DNA of 64,000 bases from Rhipicephalus microplus (GCF_043290135.1 NC_134704.1:9977501-10041500); one strand, 5' to 3'; numbered from the stretch's first letter, positions 21,701 through 61,639 are shown. Numbers and translations are program-made. Notes: generated by a model from the letters alone, not told the origin.

Positions 21701-22432
21701 GCTCTGGAGTTTATAGTGAAAGAACCTTCGGGAATTTGGTCGATCTTCTCGGACTCGAAGGCATCTCTTCAATGTCTTATATCACCCTTTCGCCATGGAC
21801 CTAATGAACAGTTAGTAGCTGAAATAAGGCTTCTTCATCACCAAGCAACCGAAAAAAAGCACAGCATAGTGTATCAGTGGATACCAGGTCATTGCGGTAT
21901 ATATGGCAATGACCGCGCAGATGAGGCCGCTAGATCTGCACACGATGGTACCCAATACACAGCCATCCCGTTCTCAAGAACCGACGCAGCTACAAGACTT
22001 CGTTCGCTTGCACGTGACCTCACACTGGTACAGTGGAACTCGACAGACTTCACAAACGCGCGCCTGCATAACTTGGATCCCGATATGCAGCTTCGTCTTC
22101 CCCCAAGGATATCTCGAGCTGAGGAGACTCTTCTATGCCGCCTGTGGCTTGGAGTGGCTTTCACGAACGCATACTCTTATCTCATCGGGATGGCCAGCTC
22201 TCCTACATGCACTTACTGCACTTGCGAAGAAACCATCGCGCACCTTCTATGTGAGTGCACCTATTTCAACGTGCAAAGACAAGAACTCACTGCAGCTCTG
22301 GATAGACTAGACAATCGGCCTTTGTCGGAACAAACGATTCTGGGTCATTGGCCGAGCCCATCCTCAGCCCAGAAGGCTTTGAAAGCTTTGCTGCGCTTTT
22401 TGCGGACAACTGGCCTCAGAGACAGACTTTAG
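18752..22432 (+). CDS. LINE A2 ORF2: AP endonuclease, reverse transcriptase, RNase H (intact, 1226 aa)
   Basis: This uninterrupted frame encodes the retrotransposition enzyme that nicks target DNA and copies its own RNA. The N-terminal AP endonuclease shows FQWNARGLK, VICEPRL, GDFNAHH (142-148) and GSDH (215-218). A basic linker (RAIRRRAERRYRR) follows. The reverse transcriptase shows SSSPGPDGITYMAL, GVPQG (623-627) and the catalytic YADD (655-658). The RNase H shows TDGS (Asp942), AELAAIRAAL, Asp1001 in SDSK, and GHCGIYGN...AD (His1047, Asp1057). A CX2CX7HX4C zinc finger lies at about 1153-1169 and the end is TTGLRDRL. All catalytic residues I can place are present. The start matches the ORF2 ATG context of copies A1 and A3. 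Confidence 0.93.
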   Translation: MAPPLQAFRKEVKGASIFQWNARGLKPRISDIRQFVFKNQFPIIVICEPRLHNAIRLSRYEAFKSATCNEQSKVIVYIRCDLTYIEHRVAPHDDNQYVCLTVKRRDLNFTLVGAYISPSNRFEPERLRALLTATPGPWIITGDFNAHHPLWGSQKTDSRGRQVFSFALEQQLLCVNDGSPTFLRGTTYSSCLDLTFVSRSLNGKVKWFADYETHGSDHIPTYLKIKGLKKSPNYDTSTRIDWTKFRSLTEKRCQENKAPPLDTLEDMIRGATQEATYHIQHTSDYCQYQAELERLRAIRRRAERRYRRTKSIHDLREARRLQKKIQRRIISLQSFRWKQLCESLDPHKPLTQTWRIVRGLRTSPHQHRPFKCLSLHQGRTEIEVAEDFCMKVAGHASACTTRHLENAPVSRDSRMDTFFSLEELQAALTACKRSSSPGPDGITYMALCNLGEAARRALLSVYNDSWSSGFIPHSWKSSRLVPVLKPGKSPLHLTSYRPIALTSCFGKVMERMILTRLEWYLEHHEVYPHAMTGFRRGRSAIDNVIDLVSSVQHQKRLKRLSAALFLDVKGAYDNVSHEAILDVMENVGLGGRVYQWIHSYLKGRTFFVQTENGTTTHHCNHRGVPQGGVLSPTLFNLALLGLVDALPESVHLSIYADDICIWASGVTRLHLRARLQRAAKIATKYLEERGLELSSEKCSLIAFTHKFMSPYVIKINGHTINYVKTHRFLGVIVDRDLSWSPHIAHMKTKLTMITHVLRFLAGKTWGASVKAMLQLYTVLFLGYMRYSLPVLCGIRRTNLRVLQSIQAQALRICLGLPRGASTAATVIIARDYPVNAYIRVDALRMHIRHFARLPSHHLASLRTSRPHSAFSATVAQHCAVLPLHFTHAAQPPIPLWCLHPLKALLTIPGIQNKKTSSHLALKQATLLFLQEKHNGRLHIYTDGSVSSVSSAGAVVIPARHITIKFMTSHLTSSTAAELAAIRAALEFIVKEPSGIWSIFSDSKASLQCLISPFRHGPNEQLVAEIRLLHHQATEKKHSIVYQWIPGHCGIYGNDRADEAARSAHDGTQYTAIPFSRTDAATRLRSLARDLTLVQWNSTDFTNARLHNLDPDMQLRLPPRISRAEETLLCRLWLGVAFTNAYSYLIGMASSPTCTYCTCEETIAHLLCECTYFNVQRQELTAALDRLDNRPLSEQTILGHWPSPSSAQKALKALLRFLRTTGLRDRL

Positions 22433-22556
22433 TGTCTTATACTCATTGATGTTGCCTTTCCTCTATCGCAATTTTTTTTTTTTGTAATTTCTCCCTCTCT
22501 TCGCAACATTTCTTTTTAACATCTTTCATTCCCCTCACCCCTTTCCCCAGCACAGG

Positions 22557-22590
22557 GTAGCCAGCCGGTCTAAGAACTGGCTAACCTCCC
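22557..22590 (+). promoter_or_regulatory. LINE A2 3' UTR stem-loop
   Basis: GTAGCC is followed by arms AGCCGGTC/AACTGGCT with a TAAG loop and then AACCTCCC. Seven of eight positions pair. Relative to A1, stem positions 2 and 7 changed on both sides and still pair. Confidence 0.6.
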
Positions 22591-22627
22591 TGTCTTTCCG
22601 CTTAAACTTTCCTCCTCCTTCCTTCCT

Positions 22628-22638
22628 CCAGCTAATAA
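22628..22638 (+). repeat. Right target-site duplication of LINE A2
   Basis: This is an exact copy of 18637-18647, placed directly after the CCTTCCT end of the element. Confidence 0.7.
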
Positions 22639-24119
22639 AAATATATTATTTGTTGTGAAGTGACCTCAAGTGACTAGTTACAAAAGTTGTAGCATCGCCC
22701 GCATGGGCGATTCGTCAAACAGCGTTCTGTCAGCACCCTACAATGTGCAGTGAAAACACCTGCCTGCACACTGCTATGCTATCGGTCGGTTTCACTCGAC
22801 GCGCAGATATTTTTTTTCCCCTTCAAATCATCATAGCAACAAGCCCCTGGAGTCTTTTTATCTATCGACTGCTTTCCTTTATACGTTACACGTGCTGCTC
22901 GTCTACGAGTCTAAGAATATAAAACGTATAAAATATAGTATTCTCTTTTGATAAAGCACAGCTTCCTCGAACGTAGTGCATCTTGCTATTTCCTTCGGAA
23001 CACTACATTATTATTTTCTTTTTTCAATTTTTTATTTTCTTACAGGTTGTGTGAACCACTATATGGTTTCGAAACAAAAAAATCTCCTTGTAGCTGATTA
23101 TACTTCTCTAGAAGGAGAAATACATTCTAACGTACGAAGAAGCGCATACACATATCGAAAAGCTTTAGCAAGGATTGATGGCATGCACCCTTTTTCGTAT
23201 GATATATTTGTAGTGTGTTTGTCGCAAAAGCTTCCTAAAGACAGTGCTTATCATTTTGCATGTTGAAGTGAAACATTTTCTTGTCATTTCTGTATACAAT
23301 GACGTGTTTCCCACGAAAAGAAAACGTGGTAGAATGTAGGCGTGCTAATTGGCATCTCCTAGAGCTGTTTACTTTTTTTATAGCGTAGCTCTTGGCCACC
23401 CGTTCCTGCATTGAGCGGCTTCACCGCACCGGCGCTGGCGTAACCAGTAGACATGAAAAAGTAACCAATAGAACTAAAAAAAATAGAATGAGAAAAAATA
23501 CCATTTCTGGGTATACGTGTATTACAGTTCATACAAAAGACCTGAAACGAACCACACAAGCGTTGCACCGTTTCTACAGTGCTGCTCAGCTTCTCCTCTC
23601 TTGTATGGGCCGCGCTGCATAAAGTTTCATTTATATACACTGGAGGAAACTGGCGCTAGCGTCCGTGGGAGCTGCCACACACGGTGCTTTAGCGAGCATC
23701 GGAATCAGGGGTAGTACAAGGATTTGTCTAGTCTTCCTACTTTACGCTTCTTTTGGCTTCGCGTGGATTGAGGCTGCTTTATCCCGAAACAACAATCAGC
23801 AAATGTTCAGCACTTGCGCCTAACCACCTTAATATTTGAGGCCTACCATGTCAAATCGGGTCACGAAGTTTAAAAATGGTTCATTCTCTCCTTCGAGACA
23901 AAACCGCAACAAAGCGGTAAACGAAGCCAGAAGTGCGATTCGCCACCCGCAAATATGAAGACTAGGCAAATCCGTGTACTACACGTCCTTTGCATGGTCG
24001 CTGAACGATCACAGCACCAGAGTCCCCTCTAGTTGATTTTAGGAATCTGTATGCCTCACTGCACGTGTACCCGAAGATGATAGTATACTGACTCGCTCAC
24101 ACTAGTTCAGAAAAAAAAC
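22639..24119. other. No gene recognised; possible worn repeat at 23626-24060
   Basis: No coding domain is visible on either strand. The stretch 23626-24060 (CTGGCGCTAGCGTCCGTGGG onward) has the feel of a high-copy tick repeat, but no second copy lies in this window, so I cannot support that from the sequence. Confidence 0.3.
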
Positions 24120-24560
24120 TACCCAGGATAATAAAGTATTTTAACCAGTGCCCTCTGCATAGCAATCTGGTATTCTACCACAGGGGCACACCACTGCTCG
24201 AAATTCATTTGCAAAAAGACCCTCTACAGCCGTCATGTCGGTAAAGGAACCACGTTAACCTATGTAATATAGTGCGGTAAAAGAGTAAATAGCAACCAAT
24301 CATCACACAATGCTAACTGCGTGACGAGTGTGTGGTTTGATGCTTAGAAATCACTGCAGAACGCTTTGCCATATTTCTTCATCGTCACCAGCCACAGGCA
24401 GCGTCACGAAAATGGGCATAATAAATACCTCGCAGATATATAGCGGCTACCTCGTTTATCCGCACAAAGGCGAATAATGGCATTTCGGGTGGTGTTATAC
24501 TTCACAAAAATTAATAATGGTGCGTTCAATACCCTGCGGAAATCCTAAACTTTCTTAACA
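24120..24560 (-). repeat. tRNA-headed dispersed repeat, copy 1
   Basis: This aligns in order with 32470-32900. Shared blocks are TATTCTRCCAC on the tRNA-like side, ACACAATGCxAAYTGCGTxACGAGTG, and TTCTTCATC...CAGCCAC. Read on the - strand, the tRNA-like end comes last in + coordinates reversed, so orientation is tentative. Divergence is high, so the family is old. Confidence 0.45.
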
Positions 24561-25329
24561 CAGTTGGCCTTGCCCCTACCTGAAGCTGGGTTCATAATTC
24601 GCAGTATGGGCAGTATTATAATCGTCGTTAGCTTTTTCGTTTTCTCCTGGTGATCTATGTATTGCGTGCGTGCAACATCAGAAACGCAACAGTCATAAAA
24701 AAGGCTCTTCGGTTTTTTATAGCATTTCTTCTTGTCTCGTTAGCCAAACGTGAGGTCAACAGTGGTGTAGACCCACTACATCGCGATGCGAGACCTCGCC
24801 GCCAGAGGTCTCGCTATGCGGAATTGTATACCTAAACACACCTGCTGTCGTCTTTTGTCAGGTGTGCGATACTCGCTGCTGATATTGGTAAGGTCACACT
24901 CTACTTGGAATATCCATAGGGTCTCTCAGGTCACACAGCAAGACTCAAAACAAAGGGTCTCGAGTACGCTTGCGAGCGATACCTGTCTCCAAAGCGGCAC
25001 AAACGGGTAAGAACAACGCGTGATTAGTACCTAATAAAGACCGGATGGACGATGCGGCGGATGTGATTGTCGAGCTCTATTGTACGGTGACATCTACGTG
25101 TTTGTTGCGGAAGAAGAGGCATGAATTTAGTGCTGACGTCGTAATTGCTCTTTGAACACCTTAAACCACTACCTGCAGAGTCCTAGACAAGGTATGTTCT
25201 CGTCATCTTGCGTCATACCCTCACCGAAGTTTTCTTTCTTTTTTTTTTCAAGAAAAGAGGTGTTCATATATCAAGCTGTTTATTTGGCAGTGGAAACTTA
25301 AATATACTAAGACATACTAACTTCCCCAA
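24561..25329. other. No recognised feature
   Basis: Short open frames only. No splice-consistent coding block, LINE motif or tRNA head was seen. Confidence 0.45.
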
Positions 25330-25339
25330 CCAGAAGGTA

Positions 25340-25583
25340 CATTGATTGATATGCGGGGTTTAACGTCCCAAAACCACCATATGATTATGAGAGAAGCCGT
25401 AGTGGAGGGCTCCGGAAATTTCGACCACCTGGGGTTCTTTAACCTGCACCCAAATCTGAGCACACGGGCGTACAACATTTCCGCCTCCATCGGAAATGCA
25501 GCCGCCGCAGCAGGGATTAGATCCCGCGACCTGCGGATCAGCAGCCGAGTACCTTAGCCACTAGACCACCGCGGCGGGGCCAG
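25340..25583 (-). mobile_element. Ruka-like SINE with target-site duplication
   Basis: This is a full-length copy on the - strand, from the GCGGTGGTCTAGTGGCTAAGG head to the ATATCAATCAAT tail. CCAGAAGGTA at 25330-25339 and 25584-25593 is a perfect 10-bp duplication. The sequence stays close to the other copies, so it is relatively young. Confidence 0.88.
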
Positions 25584-25844
25584 CCAGAAGGTAGAAACGT
25601 CAGAAGGTCATCTTTTGAAAAAAGGCGAAGAGTGTACTGAAAAAAATTTTAGTGCACGCAGAAGTAGATGAGGGTTTGGGATGAACAGCTATATAGAGAA
25701 TGACTTGTTATTTCATATACTGTGTATTCCATACACAATATGTTCTATGCACAGACCTGGTGTTTTATAAACTAGAAATGTGTGCGTGTAGATGCATTAC
25801 TGCAATGTGAACATCTGCAAACAACATTTTCGTTTTCTTTCAGC

Positions 25845-25990
25845 TTAATTGTTTCAGTGTGCTATATGTGGTTTTAGCTGCTATTTGTTCATTTTGGGCA
25901 TTGTTTTGTTTTAAATCTTATAAAAATGAAGTTGCCGAGGTAATATAAACTTCAACCTCTCCACAGCATGCCAATAAAATCCTGAATTCT
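25845..25990 (+). mobile_element. LINE family B 3' UTR fragment
   Basis: GTTTCAGTGTGCTAT, then GTTGCCGAGG, AACTTCAACCTCTCCACAGC matches the 3' UTR of LINE B1 (17870-18020). Only the last 150 bases were inserted, a severe 5' truncation. The arms GAGGT/ACTTC at 25936 can pair. Confidence 0.65.
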
Positions 25991-26868
25991 GAAGAGGTTT
26001 GCATGACGGTAGGCCTAGGAGGTAACAACGAATGATTATGATGCAAAACAAAATTATACTATCGGCAAGCGACACGAAATCAAAGCACACACAAAATGCG
26101 ACACATCACTCAGTATGCAAGGCTTGTCAATGGGACCAGTGTTTCTGTGAAGAAGTTGCTGAGTGAAGCGCACAGGCAGCCATATCCCAAATACATTTAG
26201 TTTAAGCGGTGACATTCTTTGATGAATATCGACACAGTTTTTTTTTTATGTAAACTCATCAAGTACTGGCTATGTGGGCTGCGTTTCCCTCATGTTCTAT
26301 GCAGGACGAATATGTCACTTTGTTGTTTATTTTTCTTTGGTTTGTTTAAAGACAACGTGCAGCGTCGTACGTCACATAACCATCGTGAATGACAGCTCTG
26401 TGAATTCTACAAGCTACAAAGAGACAAAAAGACGAGTGAGGAGGCACACAACAAAATAAATCTCGAAGTTCTATAGGTGGAGATATCCCTGGGCATGATA
26501 ACTACCGTACACGGAAGCTTTACGTCCCAAACACAACAGCTTCATCACGTAAACGAAAGTGCACATGTACCGCACAGCAGTAGTCACCATGCGTCAAACA
26601 GTCACGCATTGAATTGCGTATGTATTTGCATAAACAAGACAAATGAAAACTCCTGCATCTCGCAGCAAACAAGCACACAAGGCAGTGTTTTCGCAAGCGT
26701 ACCTGCGCAAAAACTTAATACGCAAAATTTCGTACTATTCCAGGTACGTCATGCTTCCATCTATTTCCAATTCTTTCTCTTTTTTTTCTGCGCACTGCGA
26801 GTTCCGGTTTCGCTTACTGTGTGGTCTAAAAAAGCTCATCCAAGAGCTGTCCGTTCAAAAGATGTCAA
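25991..26868. other. No recognised feature
   Basis: No domain or repeat was recognised. Two overlapping 137- and 154-codon frames continue into the Ruka SINE downstream and look like chance frames. Confidence 0.45.
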
Positions 26869-26880
26869 AAGCCGACATTT

Positions 26881-27123
26881 TCATGATTGATATGTGGAGC
26901 TTAACGTCCCAAAACCACCATATGATTATGAGATACGCAGTAGTGTTGGGCTCTGGAAATTTCGACTACCTGGACTACTTTAACGTGCACCCAAATGTGA
27001 ACACACGGGCCTACAGCATTTTCGCCTCCATCAAAAATGCAGCTGCCACAGCCCCGGGAATCGATCCCACGACTTGCGGGTCAGCAGCCGAGTACCTTAG
27101 CCACTAGGCCACCGCGGAGGGCC
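26881..27123 (-). mobile_element. Ruka-like SINE with target-site duplication
   Basis: This is a nearly full-length - strand copy. AAGCCGACATTT at 26869-26880 and AAGCCGATATTT at 27124-27135 form a 12-bp duplication with one mismatch. Confidence 0.87.
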
Positions 27124-27135
27124 AAGCCGATATTT

Positions 27136-28399
27136 CACAAAACTGAGAAAATTTTTCTCACGTTTTTCGGAAACTTATAATTTCCTGCTGTGATTCATTA
27201 GATATGAAGTGTGAATATATTTCAAAGGACCCTAAAATTAGAACTTATTTTACTCGTATTGGTGTATTACCCTTTTCCTATACCAGAAGCACGACGTTTT
27301 CCAAGAGAAAACGTTTGGAAAGCGAGAAAACATGCAAAAACAGATTGTTACCTCACAGATTTTTTAAAGCGTCTGCTAGAGCTTACGTAGTTATTGATAA
27401 GTAAAAATAAAGTACATTATCGTCTGAAGGCGCCTAGGACCTAACGTATCGAAGATGAAAAACTGTAAAATAACAATGTGAAAAACGACGGAGGAACACA
27501 CAAAGACAAACAAGCGCTATTTGTCTCTGCATGTGCGTTCATTGTTCGCGTTGTTATAATTTTTTTAGTCGTGAATAACCAACTAGCCTGACTTATGGTC
27601 AATTCGTCATTGTGAAGTTGAAAAACTGTTGTGCCAGTGTGGCAAAAGATACGAAAAAACGCTAAAATTCAATTTCTGGAAAATTGTTTGGAGGTGTTTC
27701 AGCATGAAATGTGATAATGAACCACTGATCATTTTTTACTTCATTACCACGTGAACAATGGCGAAGTTATAACAGTAGAGTTTTCACTGGGCCTTAATAG
27801 TTGATTTCTTGCTTTCCGTTTGTGTCTCTTTCACGCAGAAGAAGTATTGTTACACTCGAACAGTTGTCTCTACAATGTACAAAATAAGCGAAACCTCAAT
27901 AACCTTCACATGCAAATGTTATGTGCAATAAGCGAGTGTACAAAAACCTCACAAGTAAATTGCGGAGCACAAGATCTGAAGTCTATGTCGACTATAATGA
28001 CCGAATGCGTCAGACTCGGGTTTGAATAGGCCGTCATCGCTAGAGAGAACCCCGTCAGCCGTGCTGCTCAACGGTTGCCCTTCAGGTTCCGGAAATTCAT
28101 GAAAAACGCTAATGTGGATTCGGACCGTCATAGTCGCACACTCCGTACGCACGAAAACATAAAATGAAAGGCCAGCTACGTAGACGCGTCGTGCCCTTCA
28201 CCCTCTCTCCTACTTTCGACGAGAATCCTCGCCTCTCTGACGCAAACGCCGCCTTCGCAAACTTCAGCTGTTCGACAACGTGCATGTATACAACCACTTT
28301 CGGCACAAATCCTCCGTTTATTGTTCGCACATAATGACAGCCAGTTTGACGCTACCTAAGCTCCATACAACCTAACCGCGTGCCTTGCATCCAAGCAAT
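27136..28399. other. No gene; weak PLE-like 3' UTR near 27480-27575
   Basis: Around 27505 the phrase CAAGCGCTATTTGTCTC...TTCGCGTTGTTATAA recalls the CAAGCGCT-type block of PLE 3' UTRs elsewhere in the window. The match is short. The rest shows nothing recognisable. Confidence 0.25.
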
Positions 28400-28469
28400 C
28401 CCCCGCGGTAGGCATAGTCTACTGTTCTTAGTTGTTTTTTTTTTTACTTTAATTTCGCACGTGTTAGCT

Positions 28470-28661
28470 GTTTCAGTGGCTGTTGGCAAGCAGCTTCTGA
28501 TTTCCGATCGTGCGCTTCCCGCTTACGCGTTTTCTTTTTTCTTGCTGGCGCGCAGTTGACGGCTGCCGCGCACCGCTGCGAGGCAACCTGGGAAACCATT
28601 TTTTTCCCGCTTACGAAAGAGCAGCTGAGCCTCGGCTATTCTGCCACGGACGCAACAGAAG
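28470..28661 (+). promoter_or_regulatory. Putative promoter and non-coding first exon of the SLC18B1-like gene
   Basis: This is the most CpG-rich stretch upstream of the transporter. It carries an initiator-like TTTCAGTGGC near 28470 and ends at a strong donor, CAGAAG|GTGAGTGG, at 28661/28662. The first coding exon downstream has an acceptor (GTTCACAG) at 32006 and an in-frame stop before its ATG, so a spliced 5' UTR is expected. Assigning this block as that exon is inference and transcript data would decide. Confidence 0.35.
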
Positions 28662-29204
28662 GTGAGTGGACTAACTCGACAACGCAATACTACTGAACGC
28701 ACACAATGCCGCGTGCTGGCGATCGGGAGTTAAGGTGCAATAAATAGCCACAGCTAATGTGCGGAACATTTTTTTTATCCAACTGCATCTCCAATTCAAG
28801 AAGCATATTCATGCAGAATCTCCCTTTGTAAATGATGCGTGAGCGTAGTGTTGATGGAGGTTGAGACCTCATTTATAATGTAAATCCGAGTGGCCACGGC
28901 ATAGCATTTGTCTTCTTTCCGTCATTTGTCAGCGTATGGAACAGCTTCATGGTAGGCTAGTTTGTCGGCCGCCGAAATGTATGTTTGGCATCGAGTGCTT
29001 TGAATGCTGGAATTTTCCTACGTGTGCAATCCTTCATATCGGCTTTAAATGTTTTCCTAAGGGGGGCTCTCGTTCCAATGCCATCAATACCAACAAATTG
29101 CACAGAGCCTTTGAAGACAGTCTTTTTGAACATTGTTTTGCATCACGCGTATTTATATAGTTCACATAGATAGACATTATTGGAGGGTGGATGTGTAGCG
29201 CAGT

Positions 29205-29893
29205 GAGTAAGTCAAAGGAATCACGACTTTTTGAAGTTGATCCGCACAGAAAATTTTCAATAGCGACAGATCTCCAACGGCACGTACAGACGTTAATCCA
29301 CAGACTTTGACTGGAAGGAGCATACACAGTTTCCTGCACAAAATACATCGATCCAACTCCACAGAATGGCACTGTGGTCATGCGAAAAAATCTATTCGCC
29401 ATATCTTTCTGGAGTGCGTAAAGCACGGAAATGAAAGACAAAAATTAAGAAACGGACAGATGGCCCCTCACATTCAAGGAATTACTTAGACCATCGCCAG
29501 AGATGCATCTTCAAAAAAAGGCGAACACCTTCATTACAGACTTCTTAGTTGAGACCGGACTGGATAAGCGCTTGTGATATACAGCTAGTGGTTGACATAT
29601 ATGAAATGATGTTTCAGTGCATATACTGAGAGTAGAAATAGAAAGGTGTGCGTGTGAACATTTCATGACAGTGCTAACTGCTGCAAGCCGACGGTACATA
29701 TACACGTTATTTTAACTGGTTTCAGAGTCCTATTAGTAATTTTTTGGGTCTTTTTTTCGTTTTGCTGATTTTTTCTTTGGGTGCCATTCAGTGTTTTTTT
29801 TTTCACTGCAGAACTTACCGATATAAAGTAGCCCAGGTAATCTGGACGTCGACCTTTCCACAGCTAAAAAGGTTAAACAGAACAGGACACCTG
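29205..29893 (+). mobile_element. LINE family B 3' fragment
   Basis: The coding part matches the ORF2 C-terminus of LINE B1: SFLHKIHRSNS, CGHAKKSIRHIFLEC (zinc finger, with Trp-His before the second Cys) and, after frameshifts, DFLVETGLDKRL. The 3' UTR follows with GTAGCCCAGG...GACCTTTCCACAGC and a TTAAACAGAACA tail. It is 5'-truncated by about 5 kb and several indels break the frame. Confidence 0.8.
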
Positions 29894-30202
29894 ATTTCAA
29901 GGCGTGGATGCTTCAGTTAAAGCTGGCATTGCAGAGAAAGTTTCTTCTGTTTTTTTTTTTACCTCATTTCTTTATGATGGTGATCGCCTTGCGGCACATA
30001 GAGAAGAATGGGGAAACATTTTGTTCGTCCGGTGTTTGTTCCCAATATAGAAACGTCATGCTTTATCCAAATTGTGTGTAGAATGGAGGCACTTAAGTCC
30101 ATTTGTCAGCACAGGAAATCCCCAAGAAAAAGCAGCGTAATGGCAACGCGAAAATAACAGGACGGTAGTTCTTGTTTTGCATTTGTTTGCTTCGAGACTT
30201 AA

Positions 30203-30433
30203 ATCAATACGCATGGTTAGGTGTCCCAAAACCATAATGAGATTACGAGAGACACCGTAGTGGAGGGCTCTGGAAATTTCGACCACCTGGGGTTCCTTAA
30301 CGTGCACACAAATCTGGGCACATGAGCCTGCATCATTTTTGCTTGCATCAAAAATGCAGCCGCTACAGCCCCGGAATCCGATCCCGCGACCTGCGGGTCA
30401 GCAGCCCTTAGCCACTGGACCACCAGAGCGGGG
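30203..30433 (-). mobile_element. Ruka-like SINE
   Basis: This - strand copy has the ACCCCAGGTGGTCGAAATT body and a worn tRNA head (the GTACTCGG part is deleted). GAGACTT occurs on both sides (30194-30200 and about 30441), a possible short duplication. Confidence 0.8.
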
Positions 30434-31700
30434 TGGTTTTGAGACTTTTACGTGGTGCTTATAGAGAACATAAAAGGTAAAAGAGACCGTAAGCAGAAAA
30501 AAAGAGTCTTTTTCTTTTCGTATCAGTAAATTACTCTTTGTCACTGCCACTTGAAAAAACACGCAAAAGCATGAGGCAGGCGGCGACGATACTTTCACAT
30601 TTACACACCAATCGCCATACTGTCATGAATTTAGGCGGCGAATACTCGGGCCTGCGTAGTCACTAGTCGGTAGGAATTGGTATTGTCCTCTGAGAGGCCT
30701 GCATACCCGAAATTACAAAGTTTGTGTGAATTTTGTTGCGCCAATATCGCCGAAACAGGAAAGATTGACTTTTTCGCAACGTCGGGTGCAGAAAATTTGG
30801 CGTTCAATGAAACACATAAAAAAGGAACCTTATGTCTCGCTCTAGTAATATCTGATGATATTACACAAATTTTTTATGATAATAGCATATGATGCTGAAG
30901 TTCACGTAGTACGTCGTTAGTGTTTTTAGGGTACCAATGTCAGTCCAGATCGATTCATTGTTTCGATTTAGTGTCAAATTTATGTTATCTCGCCAAAATA
31001 AAGGTTTACTTAGCTAAACATTTTGAACTGTCAGCATCGCTAACGCGTCATACCCACACGGGAAGATTGGTCACCTGGCCACACCTCACTTATGCCGCTT
31101 TTCTTGTTATGGGCCATATCACAATAATGGCATGTAGCAGTCCTCGATTACATTTCTCGTAAAAAAATATTGATCTACTGCGAAGCTTTATAAACATAAA
31201 TATAGTGGTTTTCGCAAACCGAATTCAAAGCTTGACAAATGTTCTCAGATGACGCGTGCCACGCACCGAGGCAAGAAATTGTTTCCGTGGCATGTCACGG
31301 AAACACGAGCCACCATTCGTGAATTCATCTCGCTGAAACACGATACGGCACTGCTCACGCAGGCATGCAGTATCTGCCTTATTGCTCAGCATCGGCTCTC
31401 CTCTTTCCGTTTTTCTCAAAAAAAAAAAAGATGCGTGCGTGTCGGCTGGGCAGCTGCATCTACGCATATCGTTCACGGCACAAACAATTCTTGTCCTTGT
31501 AATGTAGCATTGTCAAAACTCGAGCTAGTCGGTGCTTATTCATAGCGAAGAATAGCGCGAGGAAAAGCAATACAAGGAAGGTGGTCTAAGGAAATATATA
31601 CGTCGTGCGGAGATTTCGCCTGCATGTATATTTTACTGAGAAGTTCAAACAGATGCGCTGACCATATTCAATGCTAGAATCTTGATAATCGCCCATTTAT

Positions 31701-31834
31701 TGCTGATAATTATTTACATTGTGTGTTTTTTTTTATATCGGCTAGCTTCGTTGTATTAGCAACAATATGCTGATAATTATTTACATTGTGCGATTTTTTC
31801 TATATCGGCTAGCTTCGTTGTATTAGCAACAATA
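31701..31834 (+). repeat. Tandem duplication, two 67-bp units
   Basis: Both units begin TGCTGATAATTATTTACATT and end CTAGCTTCGTTGTATTAGC plus AACAATA. They differ by a few bases around the central T-run, so the duplication is fairly recent. Confidence 0.9.
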
Positions 31835-32049
31835 TGCTATACTGTCTACCTCTTCAGATAGAAAACCATGAAAATCCAATCTGTGCTTTAATCTTTATTC
31901 ATTCAAACCAGTAAAAATGTTTTCATAAGCAAGCTTTTCTTTTTTTTATTCTTCGTATCACTGAAGTGTCATAGATACTTGATACATAGCTTACGTATGT
32001 TCACAGGTGCCGGGGCTAAAAACCGTCGGGTGTCAACTATTGTATCGTG

Positions 32050-60879
<28,830 letters not shown>

Positions 60880-61639
60880 GTGAGTTCTCTCCCAACAGCT
60901 ACGCTGCCTAGCACTCTTAAGTGTGGTTTATTATAAGGAGCGTCTTTTTATGGGCAATACAGGTTTTTCATAACTGCGCTATGAAGCACGTCAACAGCTT
61001 TTCTCGCAAGCGAGCTCTTCGTCGAGGTATAAACATTCTGCCAATCTTAAAATTACAATGAAACAAATCATTGCCCAAAACTTGCTAATTAGCCTCCTTG
61101 TAATGAACTTGAGAGCAATAGTGCATACAAAATGTTGTGGGACATCGAAATTTATGGAATACTGATTTCTTCGAAATCCTGAAAGCCGCACGTATGTCTA
61201 GAATACTTTGATATGATTTTGAAGTCCCATAGAACGCCGAGAGCACAAAAACGAAGGCTGCTCTATTACGTCACATTGAAGTGCTCCGCGACATTGAGGA
61301 GGAAATTGGAACCACGGAGCGTCATGGTGATGTCATGCCGTGGAAATTAGCCTTCCACATTGCAGGCCATCTTATGTCTTTGCTTGTGCTTCATGCTTAT
61401 TTCTTCCGCAATGAGTGAATAAATTGCGACTTAAAATGTGTCATCCTGCGACATTTATGTAAACTGCTCCGAAATTGATCAGAATATTTTATTTAAAATT
61501 TTCTTAATTAGCATTACCAATGTAACTAAAGCGAGGCAAGGTATCTCCAAATCGACTTAGTTATTGTTTGCGAATACGACAGGCGCCTTACTGTCATTCA
61601 TCAAGCACCATCTTAAGATAAGCTCAAGGATTGCGATAG
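60880..61639 (+). other. Intron or downstream sequence, nothing recognised
   Basis: The next transporter exon was not found here. There is no domain or repeat I can name. Confidence 0.4.

Larger units (their letters stand above)
18648..22627 (+). mobile_element. LINE A2, 5'-truncated I-group retrotransposon with intact ORF2
   Basis: This 3.98-kb copy of family A begins inside the last codons of ORF1 and runs through ORF2 to the conserved 3' stem-loop. An 11-bp direct repeat (CCAGCTAATAA) flanks it. Truncation at the 5' side is the usual result of incomplete target-primed reverse transcription. The intact ORF2 implies a recent insertion. It lacks the 5' UTR promoter and nearly all of ORF1, so it could not move alone, though its protein might act on other copies if transcribed from outside. 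Confidence 0.85.
28662..32006 (+). other. Presumed first intron; mostly repeats
   Basis: The stretch holds a LINE B fragment (29205-29893), a Ruka SINE (30203-30433) and a 67-bp tandem duplication (31701-31834). The remainder has no recognisable coding sequence. Confidence 0.35.

Noticed and set aside
26477..27107. 137- and 154-codon overlapping frames
   Set aside because: Both run into the Ruka SINE or its flank, lack domains and show no splice or start support.
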